Counted from the first letter of the stretch, positions 8,512-17,083 are shown. The stretch: DNA of 64,000 bases from Pseudomonas oleovorans subsp. oleovorans (GCF_002197815.1 NZ_NIUB01000015.1:1-64000), one strand, 5' to 3'. The notes: generated by a model from the sequence alone, not told the origin. Translations and numbers: made by a program.

Positions 8512-8725
8512 GGAAAAGCCACCCGCCGGTTAATGCTGATCAGTTAAGCGCCGACTGCCTACGATCAGTCCCCTCGCCCCTCTGGCGAGGCACGTTCGGA
8601 GAGGGGTAGATGGCCGTTTCGCGGTATTTCGGCCCTCTCCCCCAGCCCCTCTCCCGTAAACGGGGGAGGGGAGCCAAACGCGTACAGCCTTAACTGACTG
8701 GCATTAACCCGCCGGTGGTTTTTCC
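8512..8725. repeat. 214-bp element bounded by 37-bp imperfect inverted repeats
   Basis: The left arm 8512-8548 (starting GGAAAAGCCACC, ending CAGTTAAG) and the reverse complement of 8689-8725 match at 31 of 37 positions. Between the arms are two GC-rich hairpins: one around 8577-8606 (CCCCTCT...GAGAGGGG) and one at 8646-8673 (CCCCTCTCCCG-TAAA-CGGGGGAGGGG). There is no ORF of note. The structure suggests a small palindromic mobile unit (MITE- or BIME-like). It fills the whole gap between ppiC and the next cyclase. Confidence 0.6.
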
Positions 8726-8766
8726 GTTGCCCACGCTGTTCAGTCACACGGCAGGGCTCTGCCTTT

Positions 8767-10296
8767 ATGAAACGCGGTACCCGCCTCACCTTCATCCTGC
8801 TGGTGTTCATATGCCTGTCGCTGGCATTGCTGACGGCCTGGCAGATCTGGTTTTCCCGCGAGCGTGCCCTGCATGAGCTGAACGTGGCCAATCTCAACCT
8901 GGCGCGTGCCCTGGACAATTACAGCGAAGGGGTGATTCGCCAATCCGAGCTGGTATTGGTGGAGCTGGCAGAACGCCTGGAGCAGGAAGGCAAGGGTCGG
9001 GCACATCTTGATCGCCTGCAGCAGGTCGTGCAGGAACAGAGCCGGGTGTTCAAGCTGGCCAGCACCATCATCATCTACAACGCCAAGGGTGACCGCCTGC
9101 TGGTATCGCGGGGCGATATCAATGCGCGCCCGAACGCCGCCGATCGTGCGTTCTTCATCCATCATCGCGACAATCCCTCGCCCGAGACGTTCATCGGCCC
9201 GACCATCAAGAGCCGCCTAGCGCACGGGTGGATATTCACCGTCAGCCGGCGCCTGAACGATACCGACGGCAATTTCTCCGGCGTGGTGGCCATCACGTTG
9301 AGCGTGGAGCATTTCCTCCAGCTGTTCGGCAGCCTCGATCTGGGCCAGCAAGGCACGATGAGCCTCTCAACCAGCGATGGCACCCTGCTGTTTCGCCAGC
9401 CCTTCCGTGAACAGGATGTGGGGCTGGATTGGTCGAACTCGCCGATCTTTCAGACATTACGCGCACAGCAACAGGCCACGACCACACAGGTCTCCAGCAT
9501 CGATGGCATCGAGCGCCTGTACGCGTTCCGCCATAACAGCAACCTCCCCCTGATCACCGTGGTCGCGCTGGGCCGCGATGAGGCGCTAACGGCCTGGCGC
9601 CGTGATGCACGACTGTTCGCCACGGTGGTTCTGATCCTGCTGCTCGCCGTCGCCATCATCGGCCAGCGGCTACTTGTCGACATGCACCGTCGCTCGCGCG
9701 CCGAGCGCCAACTGCTCAGCGCCCGGGAAGAATTGCTCGACGCCAATGCCCGCCTGGAAATACTGGCTTCGCAGGACGCCCTGACCGGTCTGGCCAACCG
9801 TCGCAGCTTCGACCAGGCGCTGGAAGTGGAAATTCGCCGTGCACAGCGCCAGGGTTCAGACCTTACCCTGATGCTGCTCGATATCGACATGTTCAAGCGC
9901 TACAACGATCACTACGGCCACCTGGCGGGTGATGAATGCCTGCGCAGCGTCGCCGACCTGCTCCAGCGCTGCATGCGTCGCCCCGGCGACCTGGCGGCAC
10001 GCTACGGCGGCGAAGAACTGGCCGTGATTCTGCCGAACACCAGTAGCGAGGGCGCCGAAGCCATCGCTCTCGCGTTCATGACAAACCTGGAGCACAGCGC
10101 ACTGCCGCATGAGAACAGTCCATTCCAGAGAATTACAGTGAGCATCGGCCTGGCCAGCCTGAGCCCCGGCACCCAGGACAGCGCCACAAGCGCCCTGAAC
10201 CTGATCGACGCAGCGGATCAGGCGCTGTATCGGGCCAAGGCCAATGGTCGCAACCGCCTGGAAAGTGCAGCACGCCAGGATGCAGCGGACAGGTGA
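8767..10296 (+). CDS. Diguanylate cyclase with periplasmic dCACHE-like sensor
   Basis: The 509-residue protein has TM helix 1 at about 8-29, a 250-residue periplasmic region, TM helix 2 at about 282-303 and a GGDEF domain from about 340. The periplasmic region contains SRGDINARPNAADRAFF and FIGPTIKSRLAHGWIFTVSRRL, typical of double-CACHE/PDC ligand-binding sensors. The catalytic motif is RYGGEEL. The RPGD five residues before it is an intact RxxD I-site, so an active, product-inhibited c-di-GMP synthase is predicted. Ligand unknown. The start ATG at 8767 lies just outside the 214-bp repeat element. Confidence 0.9.
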   Translation: MKRGTRLTFILLVFICLSLALLTAWQIWFSRERALHELNVANLNLARALDNYSEGVIRQSELVLVELAERLEQEGKGRAHLDRLQQVVQEQSRVFKLASTIIIYNAKGDRLLVSRGDINARPNAADRAFFIHHRDNPSPETFIGPTIKSRLAHGWIFTVSRRLNDTDGNFSGVVAITLSVEHFLQLFGSLDLGQQGTMSLSTSDGTLLFRQPFREQDVGLDWSNSPIFQTLRAQQQATTTQVSSIDGIERLYAFRHNSNLPLITVVALGRDEALTAWRRDARLFATVVLILLLAVAIIGQRLLVDMHRRSRAERQLLSAREELLDANARLEILASQDALTGLANRRSFDQALEVEIRRAQRQGSDLTLMLLDIDMFKRYNDHYGHLAGDECLRSVADLLQRCMRRPGDLAARYGGEELAVILPNTSSEGAEAIALAFMTNLEHSALPHENSPFQRITVSIGLASLSPGTQDSATSALNLIDAADQALYRAKANGRNRLESAARQDAADR

Positions 10297-10342
10297 CAAG
10301 TCGGCCGGAGCGATTCAGCATCCCTGCTACTGTCAGCCATAA

Positions 10343-10894
10343 ATGAGCAGTCACGATGAGCAACGACACCTCGCACCCGCTGCAAAAACTCGCCCAGACC
10401 CTGCTCGGCAAAGCCCCCACGAACTGGAGCCGGAAGAAAGCCATGTGCTCGAACAGATTCGCCAGCGTCGCCCCATCAGCCGCGATGCTGCCGACGCGTC
10501 GGATGAACAATCATCTTTCGGCGAGAGGCTTTCCGACAGGGTCGCATCGGTCGGCGGCTCATGGACCTTCATCATCTGTTTTTCACTGACCATGCTCGGC
10601 TGGATGCTGCTCAACACCGACGTGCTGTCGCACTTCGGCATGGCCTTCGACCCCTACCCTTACATTTTCCTCAACCTGATGCTGTCGACCCTGGCGGCGA
10701 TCCAGGCGCCGATCATCATGATGAGCCAGAACCGCCAGGCGGCGAAGGATCGCCTGGCCGCGAGCCTGGACTTCGAAGTGAACCTGCGCGCCGAGTTGGA
10801 AATCATGCGCCTGCACGAGAAGATCGACCAACGCATCCAGCAACGCCTGGATCAGATCCTCGAACGCCTGCCGGAGCAGCCTCCGCAAGCCTAA
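10343..10894 (+). CDS. DUF1003 membrane protein, 5' end possibly frameshifted
   Basis: The 183-residue protein has two TM helices (WTFIICFSLTMLGWMLL and YIFLNLMLSTLAAIQAPIIMM) and the DUF1003 signature FDPYPYIFLNLMLSTLAA...IMMSQNRQAAKDR. A coiled-coil-like C-terminus follows. Family function is unknown. The first 27 codons look unnatural. An overlapping frame from ATG 10356 reads MSNDTSHPLQKLAQTLLGKA then PT, and adding one G at 10421 would join it to ELEPEESHVLEQI in the main frame. I infer the natural start is 10356 with a one-base deletion in the sequence given. The domain itself is intact. Confidence 0.8.
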   Translation: MSSHDEQRHLAPAAKTRPDPARQSPHELEPEESHVLEQIRQRRPISRDAADASDEQSSFGERLSDRVASVGGSWTFIICFSLTMLGWMLLNTDVLSHFGMAFDPYPYIFLNLMLSTLAAIQAPIIMMSQNRQAAKDRLAASLDFEVNLRAELEIMRLHEKIDQRIQQRLDQILERLPEQPPQA

Positions 10895-10921
10895 TGTTGA
10901 TCCGCCCTCAGCGCTATAAGT

Positions 10922-10947
10922 CCGTAGGAGCCGGCTTGCCGGCGATG
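10922..10947. repeat. REP-type palindromic element
   Basis: CCGTAGGAGCCGGCTTGCCG followed by GCGATG is the Pseudomonas REP consensus, with hairpin arms GCCGGC/GCCGGC. It is the only feature I see in the 10895-11054 gap, between the DUF1003 gene and the convergent EamA gene. Confidence 0.8.
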
Positions 10948-11054
10948 CCTTGTGTAAGTAGGCTGCATACACCGGATCGCCTACACACTCATCTTCTTCG
11001 CTTAACTCACTGGCATGCGACAGAATCTGTCGTATCGTACCCGCCACAAGCGTG

Positions 11055-11948
11055 TCAAACAGCCCCTGGAGCCCGTTGCCGCCAGCTATCGAGCAAGCGC
11101 CCGCCCCAGACGTTGATCAGCAGCCCGGCCATGACCAGCGCCGCACCGACCATCTGCAATCCGCCGAGACGTTCGCCCAGCAGCAGCGCCGAGGAGCTGA
11201 TACCCACCACCGGCACCAACAGCGAAAACGGCGCCACCTGGCTGGCCGGGTAAAGCGACAGCAGACGACTCCAGAGCCCGTAACCGAGAATGGTGGCACC
11301 GAATGCCAGGTAAGCCAGTACCAGCAGCGAGTCCAGGCTGAGACTACGCAGCGACTGGCTGATCAGTTCCGGGCCTTCCAGCCACAGCGATAACGCCAGA
11401 AATGGCAGCGGCGGGATCAGGCTGCCCCAGACCACCAGGCCGACCAGATTGACCTTGCCCAGCTTGCGTGTGACCACGTTGCCCAGCGCCCACATCGACG
11501 CCGCCGCGATGGTCAGGGCAAAACCGGCCAGGGTCATCGCCTGCCCGCCCTGCAGGCCGATCAACAGCAGACCGCTGGCGGCCACCAGCAGGCCGAACAG
11601 GTTGCTGCCGCGCAGCCGCTCGCCGAGAAACAGCGCAGCGAAAAACAGAGTGAAGAACGCCTGCGACTGCAGCACCAGCGACGCCAGGCCAGCCGGCATG
11701 CCGACATACATAGCGTAGAAGAGAAAGGCGAACTGCCCCACTGAAATGGTCATGCCATAGGCCAGCATCCAGCGCAGCGGCACCTGCGGCCGGCGCACGA
11801 AGAGGATCGCCGGAAACGCCGCGAGCATGAAACGCAGAGCGCCCATCAGCATCGGCGGCATGCCGTGCAGACCGACCTTGATCACCACGAAGTTCAGCCC
11901 CCAGACGATGATCACCAATAGCGCCAGCAGTAGATCCTTGGGTGTCAT
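11055..11948 (-). CDS. EamA/DMT-superfamily transporter
   Basis: The 297-residue protein has about ten hydrophobic segments and two EamA repeats. The first half contains LLVIIVWGLNFVVIKVGL and FVRRPQVPLRW. The second starts near FALTIAAASMWALGNVVTRK and contains FGATILGYGLWSRLLSLYPASQVAPFSLLVPVVG, the classic EamA YDYPAS-like motif. Members export metabolites or amino acids, such as O-acetylserine/cysteine and related compounds. The architecture resembles EamA/RhaT-type exporters, but the substrate cannot be assigned. The start at 11948 (MTPKDLL) fits the family; the longer open frame upstream does not. Confidence 0.88.
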   Translation of the reverse strand: MTPKDLLLALLVIIVWGLNFVVIKVGLHGMPPMLMGALRFMLAAFPAILFVRRPQVPLRWMLAYGMTISVGQFAFLFYAMYVGMPAGLASLVLQSQAFFTLFFAALFLGERLRGSNLFGLLVAASGLLLIGLQGGQAMTLAGFALTIAAASMWALGNVVTRKLGKVNLVGLVVWGSLIPPLPFLALSLWLEGPELISQSLRSLSLDSLLVLAYLAFGATILGYGLWSRLLSLYPASQVAPFSLLVPVVGISSSALLLGERLGGLQMVGAALVMAGLLINVWGGRLLDSWRQRAPGAV

Positions 11949-12088
11949 GGGCGCAAACCTCAGGTTGAGTGAGCCGGCATTAGAGCAGCCTTCCCCTGAC
12001 AGCCGACAGACACAGAGGCCGAGGAAAAAAACCACACAGCCACTGGCGGCTGCTAACCTGCGCGCCTTCGTAGCGTTACGCCAAGCCC

Positions 12089-12823
12089 ATGACTCTGCAC
12101 GATCTCCTTCTGTTCGCCTTGCCGGCAGTGTTTCTCACTGGGCTGTCCAAGGGCGGCTTCGGCGGCGCCCTGGGCGGCATTGCCGTGCCGTTACTGGCAC
12201 TGGCCACGTCGCCGAAACAGGCCGTGGCGGTGATGCTGCCGATTCTCTGCCTGGCCGACGTGGTCGGGCTCAAGGCCTACTGGAGGAAATGGGACACGGC
12301 CAACCTCAAGGTCATGTTGCCGGGCGCCGTGATCGGTATCGGCATCGGTTCGCTGACCTTCGGCTTCTTCGACGAGCGTGCCATTGGCCTGCTGATCGGC
12401 GCCATCGCCATCGTTTTCGTCGGTCTTGGGTTTCTGGCTGGCAACCAGGCACCACGTCCACTGCACAAAGGCCGTGGCACGTTGCTGTCGAGCCTGGCCG
12501 GCTTCACCAGCTTCGTCGCCCACGCCGGTGGCCCACCGGTGATGATGCACCTGCTGCCGCAGCAACTGGACAAGGTGCGCTTCGTCGCCACCATCAACCT
12601 GTTCTTCCTGCTCACCAATGCCGCCAAGCTGCTGCCCTACACAGCGCTGGGCCAGTTCACCGAGGAGAATCTGCTACTGAGCCTGATGCTCGCGCCCATC
12701 GTCCCGCTGGGCGTCTGGAGCGGCTTGTGGCTGCAATCACGCGTCAACCACCTGTGGTTCTACCGCATCGCCCGGCTGGGCATTCTGCTGGCGGGCGTGC
12801 AATTGATCTGGCGCTACCTCTGA
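12089..12823 (+). CDS. TauE/SafE (sulfite exporter family) membrane protein
   Basis: The 244-residue protein has about seven to eight hydrophobic segments. It opens with FLTGLSKGGFGGALGGIAVPLLAL, the G-rich TauE/SafE family motif. A second repeat of it appears as GFTSFVAHAGGPPVMMHLLPQQ near residue 140. Members move sulfite, sulfoacetate or other small organic anions across the inner membrane, but many are uncharacterised. It is divergent from the EamA transporter. No sulfur-metabolism genes are adjacent, so the substrate is unknown. Confidence 0.88.
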   Translation: MTLHDLLLFALPAVFLTGLSKGGFGGALGGIAVPLLALATSPKQAVAVMLPILCLADVVGLKAYWRKWDTANLKVMLPGAVIGIGIGSLTFGFFDERAIGLLIGAIAIVFVGLGFLAGNQAPRPLHKGRGTLLSSLAGFTSFVAHAGGPPVMMHLLPQQLDKVRFVATINLFFLLTNAAKLLPYTALGQFTEENLLLSLMLAPIVPLGVWSGLWLQSRVNHLWFYRIARLGILLAGVQLIWRYL

Positions 12824-12943
12824 CCCCACCGACTGAAATTGCAGGTGCCGATAGCCGCGCAAGGCACTAGAATCCGCAGCCTATCCGATCGTCAGGCGTA
12901 CCAGGGCCTGACGCCGACTCACTTCTCGGCCAGGAGACCCCAG

Positions 12944-13645
12944 ATGGGCGCCCAGTGGAAAGCCAAACCCAAAGAAGCAGCCGCCAATGCCCGAGGAAAG
13001 ATCTTCGGCAAGCTGGTGAAGGAAATCATGCTCGCAGCGCGTAACGGCGCCGACCCGGACATGAACCCCAAGCTGCGCCTGGCCGTGCACCAGGCCAAGA
13101 AAGCCTCTATGCCCAAGGACACCCTGGAGCGTGCCATCAAGAAAGGTGCGGGCCTGTCCGGTGAAGTAATCAACTACGAGCGCACCCAGTACGAGGGCTT
13201 CGCCCCGCATCAGGTGCCGGTGATCGTCGAGTGCCTGACCGACAACGTCAACCGCACCGTCGCCGAGATTCGCGTGCTGTTCCGCAAGGGCCAGCTCGGG
13301 GCTTCCGGCTCGGTCAGCTGGGACTTCGACCACGTTGGCCTGATCGAAGCCACTACCGAAGAAGGCGCTGACCCGGAGCTGGCGGCCATCGAAGCCGGCG
13401 CCCAGGACTTCGTGCCCGATGACGAGGGCTCGACCCTGTTCATCACCGACCCGACCGACCTCGACGCCGTGTGCAAGGCACTGCCGGAACAGGGTTTCAC
13501 CGTCAACTCGGCCAAGCTCGGCTACCGCCCGAAAAACCCGGTAAGCAGCCTGACGCCGGAGCAGATGGAAGAAGTCGAAGCCTTCCTCGAGGCCATCGAT
13601 GGCCACGACGACGTGCAGAACGTCTATGTCGGCCTCGCCGGCTGA
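12944..13645 (+). CDS. YebC/PmpR-family protein (YeeN-like paralogue)
   Basis: The 233-residue protein shares the three-domain YebC fold: [32 protein letters not shown] at the N-terminus, [14 protein letters not shown] near 60, [16 protein letters not shown] motif (here [12 protein letters not shown]) near 125. Recent work places YebC proteins in ribosome function at proline-rich stretches; older work treats PmpR as a transcription factor. The canonical yebC sits next to ruvCAB, so this isolated copy, beginning MGAQW rather than MAGHSKW, is more like the YeeN branch. The start at 12944 has AGGAGA about 9 bp upstream; the longer frame upstream is unlikely. Confidence 0.88.
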   Translation: MGAQWKAKPKEAAANARGKIFGKLVKEIMLAARNGADPDMNPKLRLAVHQAKKASMPKDTLERAIKKGAGLSGEVINYERTQYEGFAPHQVPVIVECLTDNVNRTVAEIRVLFRKGQLGASGSVSWDFDHVGLIEATTEEGADPELAAIEAGAQDFVPDDEGSTLFITDPTDLDAVCKALPEQGFTVNSAKLGYRPKNPVSSLTPEQMEEVEAFLEAIDGHDDVQNVYVGLAG

Positions 13646-13698
13646 TGCTCGCCGGGCGCCCTGAATGGGCGCCCATATCAGGCAAGGCTTCCGCCCTC

Positions 13699-13753
13699 TG
13701 TAGGAGCCCCGCCCCGGGGCGAAACTGTGCAACGTGCGTTGCGCAGTTTCGCC
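13699..13753. repeat. REP-like element plus 17-bp-arm palindrome
   Basis: TGTAGGAGCCCCGCCCCGGG opens a REP-like unit. Overlapping it, GGCGAAACTGTGCAACG (13718-13734) and CGTTGCGCAGTTTCGCC (13737-13753) form inverted arms that pair at 16 of 17 positions around a 2-bp centre. It lies 30 bp before the Nudix gene, so it could act as a terminator for the yebC-like gene or as a transcript-stabilising hairpin. No T-run follows. Confidence 0.65.
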
Positions 13754-13783
13754 GGAGACGCCATCCGCTCAGTGCCTGCCCCC

Positions 13784-14053
13784 ATGAAAACTACCCTGCA
13801 TATCGCCGCAGCCTGCCTGTTCGACGAACAAGGCCGCCTGCTGCTCGTGCGCAAGCGCAACACCCGATTCTTCATGCTGCCTGGCGGTAAACGTGAAGCG
13901 GACGAAGACGCACTGTCGGCGCTCGAACGTGAGCTGCTCGAAGAGCTGGAAGAACTGCGCTGGCTCGACACCGCCCAGCCCCTGCCCGATGACCTGGCGC
14001 TACTGCTGCGCGATCAGGTGCTGCCGGCCCTGAAACGGCTGCCGTCTGTGTAA
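13784..14053 (+). pseudogene. Nudix hydrolase gene with internal in-frame deletion
   Basis: The 89-residue product begins MKTTLHIAAACLFDEQGRLL and carries most of a Nudix box: GGKREADEDALSALERELLEEL. The box consensus is GX5EX7REUXEEXGU, and the final G-U is missing. The sequence jumps directly to EELRWLDTAQPLPDDLALLLRDQVLPAL, which in family members is the end of the domain. Nudix domains of this type run about 130-140 residues, so some 40-50 residues (the second beta sheet region) are absent with the frame kept. The junction lies in a GAAGAGCTG/GAAGAACTG near-repeat at about 13945-13965, a likely slippage site. I expect no normal hydrolase activity. Confidence 0.7.
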
Positions 14054-14194
14054 GAGCGTCGCTCACGGCATCAAAACCGCTGACGGCAGTTTCTTGATCC
14101 ACGACAACGCGGGTGACAACACCAGCGATTAGGCTGCGCCGATAAACAAAACCATTCGCCTTGCCTGCAAACCCCACAGGAAACGAGGTTTGCC

Positions 14195-14524
14195 ATGAGT
14201 ATCACGTCCGCCCAAATCTGCGAGGCTGCCGACCAGCTGCAGGGTTTCGTCGGCTTCAACGCCAAGACCGAGCAGTACCTGCTGCGATTCTCCGAAGACA
14301 GCTTCGGTCTCGACGTACCGGCCGAAACCATCACGCCTACCTGCGAATACGTCTGGCACGCTGACGAGGGCGAACTGATGCGCCTGGATCGCCAGCGCCT
14401 GGCCTGGCTACAGGAGCAACGCATCGATGATCGAGTGAATCTTGGTGAGCCGCTGCGCGTCTACCTGCGCCGCAGCGATTTGCCGGAAATACGCGCCGAG
14501 CGGCTGCGCTTGACACCGGCCTGA
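14195..14524 (+). CDS. Hypothetical protein (109 aa)
   Basis: I do not recognise the family. It is soluble and acidic with no signal or TM segment: MSITSAQICEAADQLQGFVG at the N-terminus, then YLLRFSEDSFGLDVPAETITPTCEYVW and RVYLRRSDLPEIRAERLRL at the end. Good codon use and an upstream AAACGAGG-type RBS support it as real. It stands alone between the Nudix relic and the convergent FHA gene. Confidence 0.7.
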   Translation: MSITSAQICEAADQLQGFVGFNAKTEQYLLRFSEDSFGLDVPAETITPTCEYVWHADEGELMRLDRQRLAWLQEQRIDDRVNLGEPLRVYLRRSDLPEIRAERLRLTPA

Positions 14525-14589
14525 GATTCAGCGTGTTTCGAGGCATTCGGTGCGCACCAACCCACCGGGACCACAACGGCGGGGTACCC

Positions 14590-14640
14590 CCGCCCTACGC
14601 CACGAGCGCTACCCCGTAGGGCGGGTGCAACCCGCCATGC
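14590..14640. repeat. Inverted repeat of the GTAGGGCGGG family
   Basis: CCCGCCCTAC (left arm, from 14589) and GTAGGGCGGG (14616-14625) form an inverted pair, and the right half continues GTGCAACCCGCCA. The 22-nt stretch 14616-14637 is identical to 48781-48802. A dispersed intergenic repeat of unknown function, located between the hypothetical gene and the convergent FHA gene. Confidence 0.65.
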
Positions 14641-14667
14641 CGGCTCTATCGGGTGACGCGCCCCGCC

Positions 14668-15573
14668 TCAGCCCAATAGCCGCATGGCGACAGCACCGAA
14701 GCCTACGCCGATCAGCAGCAGTACGATCCCACCCAGCCACAGCTTGCCCGCACTGGCCGCAGGTGGCGCGGCAAGGGGGGCCGGCTTGGCCTGAGCCGCA
14801 CGCAGCGGATTGGCCGCCGCCGGCGCTGCCTTGGCGCTGACGCGTGCTGCCTGCGGTACCGGGGCGATCTGCGTAGCGCCGCCGCCAGCTGCCTTGGCAG
14901 CCAAAGCCGGCGGCAGGTCCGCCACACGCATGAACTGGGTGGCATCCTCGTCGGGAGCATCACTCACGCTGACCTTCGGCCCGATCACCAATAGCGTCAC
15001 CGTGCCCATCTTCAACTGATCGCCCGGTTGCAGCACAGCGGTCCTGACCTTCTGCTGGTTTACCAGCACGCCGTTGGCCGAGGCGAGGTCCTTGACCTCC
15101 AGCACGTCGTCCTTGAGAAAGAACTCGCAATGCCGGCGCGACAGCTCCAGATCGCTGAAGCACAGCTCGCACTTGCTCGAACGGCCGAAGGTCATCGAGC
15201 CGTGGACATGAAACTTGCGTCCCTGGTGCTCGCCCTGGATCACCTGCAGAAACCAGCGTGGCGCGGCAGCCTCGGGTCTGGCCGCGCTTTTCGCCGGATT
15301 GACCAGCTGCAGCTCGACGGCGCCCAGGCGCAGGCGATCACCGTCGCGCAACTGAAAGCGTGTACCGACGCGCTGGTCGTTGACCCAGGTGGCGCCCTGA
15401 CCGGCATCGCTCAGGTAGTAGTAGCCGTGATCCTGGCGGATCTCGGCGTGGAAGCTGGCGATTCCGGCATCGCCAAGCACCAGTTGGTTACGGCTGTCCT
15501 GACCGATGGTCAGGCGTTCGTCGGTCAGCCAGACCGGCGCTTGGCGGTTATCCAGGAACTGCAGTCTGAGCAT
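14668..15573 (-). CDS. Dual FHA-domain membrane protein
   Basis: The 301-residue protein has two forkhead-associated domains, which bind phosphothreonine. The first (about 1-95) has the motif VLGDAGIASFHAEI. The second (about 110-200) has MTFGRSSKCELCFSDLELSRRHCEF and SANGVLVN, with the canonical G-R-S...S-R-R-H...N-G. A Pro/Ala-rich linker follows, then a C-terminal TM helix (LWLGGIVLLLIGVGFGAVAMRLL), so it is tail-anchored with the FHA domains in the cytoplasm. It is the last gene of a phosphatase-kinase-FHA operon, 15 bp after the kinase stop, and is the obvious reader of kinase-phosphorylated Thr. Confidence 0.9.
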   Translation of the reverse strand: MLRLQFLDNRQAPVWLTDERLTIGQDSRNQLVLGDAGIASFHAEIRQDHGYYYLSDAGQGATWVNDQRVGTRFQLRDGDRLRLGAVELQLVNPAKSAARPEAAAPRWFLQVIQGEHQGRKFHVHGSMTFGRSSKCELCFSDLELSRRHCEFFLKDDVLEVKDLASANGVLVNQQKVRTAVLQPGDQLKMGTVTLLVIGPKVSVSDAPDEDATQFMRVADLPPALAAKAAGGGATQIAPVPQAARVSAKAAPAAANPLRAAQAKPAPLAAPPAASAGKLWLGGIVLLLIGVGFGAVAMRLLG

Positions 15574-15588
15574 CGTGGTCGCCTCGGG

Positions 15589-17067
15589 TCAGTCGAATAG
15601 ATTGTTCAGCAAGCGCTTGATCGGGTTTTGCTGGGCTGGCTGAGCGCTGCGTGGGCGGCTCGCCGCCTGCCGCACGCGCTGCTCGTGGCTGTCATAAAGG
15701 GCCAGCAGCCGTTCGTTGTCGGGTTCTGCCTCGAGACCCTGCTTGATCTGCTCAAGCGCCAGGTTGTACTCGCGCCGGGCATACGCCGCCTCACTCTGCT
15801 CGATAAAACGCTGCGCCACGCGATTGATGCCAGCCCGGGCCAGCAGGTTGTCGGGCTCCCAGCCAAGCACCTGGCGAAAGTAATACACCGCACTGTCGTC
15901 CTCGGGCAGGATCAGCAAGCCCTCGCCGAGGCGTTGCTCGGCCAGGTCGAGATACTGCTGGATACGTGCCTGCAGCACGCGCTGCAGGCCATCGCTGGCC
16001 TGGGCGTTGTCCTCGTCCAGGGCCAGCGCCTGGCGAAAGTAATAATCGGCGTTGTCCTGCGAAGGGGTCAGCAGGTGACCCTCGCTCAGGCGCGTTTCAG
16101 CCAACGCGAGCAGCCCGGCGATGCGCTGCTGCAGCTGCCAGTAGTAGCCGCCCGCGCTGCCCATGCCAAGCAACAACAGACCGAGCACGGCCCAGGGCAG
16201 CCAGCGCCGTCGGGGAGGCCGAGGCGGCAGGCTGACGGCCGGACTCAGGCGGGTCTGGTCCAGCTCGGCGTCCTGTAGCTCATCGAGACTGGCCAGCAGC
16301 ACGTGGCAGTCGGCGAAGCGATCTTGCGGGTCCTTGGCCAGCATACGGTCGAGCAGCCACTGCAACTCGCCCAGAGGCTCCGGCAGCGGTGGCGCCTCCA
16401 GCTGCAGCTGGTTCATCAGGGTCTGGGTGTAGTTCCCGCCGCGAAAGGGGTTATGCCCGCTGAGCATTTCCAGCAGGATTACGCCGAGGCTGTAGATGTC
16501 GCTGCGTGCATCCAGCGCCTGACACTGCGCCTGCTCGGGGCTGCTGTAAGCCGGGCTGCCAACGGCAATGCCGGACTGAGTCAGTTCACTGTCGAGCTCC
16601 AGCGCCTTGGCCACGCCGAAATCGGTGAGTACGGCGGTGCCATCGTCGCGGAACAGGATGTTGCCGGGCTTGATATCGCGGTGCACCAGGCCCTTGTCGT
16701 GTACCAGCGCCAGGGCGCTGGCGATCTGCCGGACGATACGCAGCGCACGTGCCGGCTCCAGGCGCTGTCCCTTGAACTGGGCCAGATCGCCGCCCGCCAG
16801 GTATTCCATGGCGAGAAAGTGGCGGCCATCGTCCAGTTGGTCGATGCGGTAGATGGTGATGATCGAAGGATGCTGCAGGGAGGCGACAGTATGGCCTTCC
16901 TTGATGAAGCGCTGAGTGAAGGCTGCGTCCTCACGGTGCAGCAGCACCTTCAGCGCCACCTGGCGCTGCAATGCCTGCTCGGTCGCCAGATAGACCTCAG
17001 CCATGCCGCCTTTGCCGAGGCGATGATGAATGCTGTAACCGGGTACGCTGATGGAAGGCTGGCTCAT
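15589..17067 (-). CDS. Transmembrane Ser/Thr protein kinase (Hanks type)
   Basis: The 492-residue protein has a eukaryotic-like kinase domain at about 10-270: G-loop GKGGMAEVY, catalytic Lys in VALK (residue 40), HRDIKPGN, DFGVAKAL and activation segment GSPAYSSPEQ. One TM helix (PWAVLGLLLLGMGSAGGYYW) follows. The roughly 180-residue extracytoplasmic part holds two copies of a repeat of about 65 residues (L-x-E-G-x-L-L-x-P...D-x-A-x-Y-Y-F-R-Q) resembling TPR-like helices, plus a Gln/Pro tail. All catalytic residues are present. It lies between a PP2C phosphatase and an FHA protein (16 and 15 bp gaps). In P. aeruginosa such trios occur with type VI secretion; none is visible here. The start at 17067 is preferred over upstream options. 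Confidence 0.92.
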   Translation of the reverse strand: MSQPSISVPGYSIHHRLGKGGMAEVYLATEQALQRQVALKVLLHREDAAFTQRFIKEGHTVASLQHPSIITIYRIDQLDDGRHFLAMEYLAGGDLAQFKGQRLEPARALRIVRQIASALALVHDKGLVHRDIKPGNILFRDDGTAVLTDFGVAKALELDSELTQSGIAVGSPAYSSPEQAQCQALDARSDIYSLGVILLEMLSGHNPFRGGNYTQTLMNQLQLEAPPLPEPLGELQWLLDRMLAKDPQDRFADCHVLLASLDELQDAELDQTRLSPAVSLPPRPPRRRWLPWAVLGLLLLGMGSAGGYYWQLQQRIAGLLALAETRLSEGHLLTPSQDNADYYFRQALALDEDNAQASDGLQRVLQARIQQYLDLAEQRLGEGLLILPEDDSAVYYFRQVLGWEPDNLLARAGINRVAQRFIEQSEAAYARREYNLALEQIKQGLEAEPDNERLLALYDSHEQRVRQAASRPRSAQPAQQNPIKRLLNNLFD

Positions 17068-17083
17068 GCGGCTCGACTGGCGC

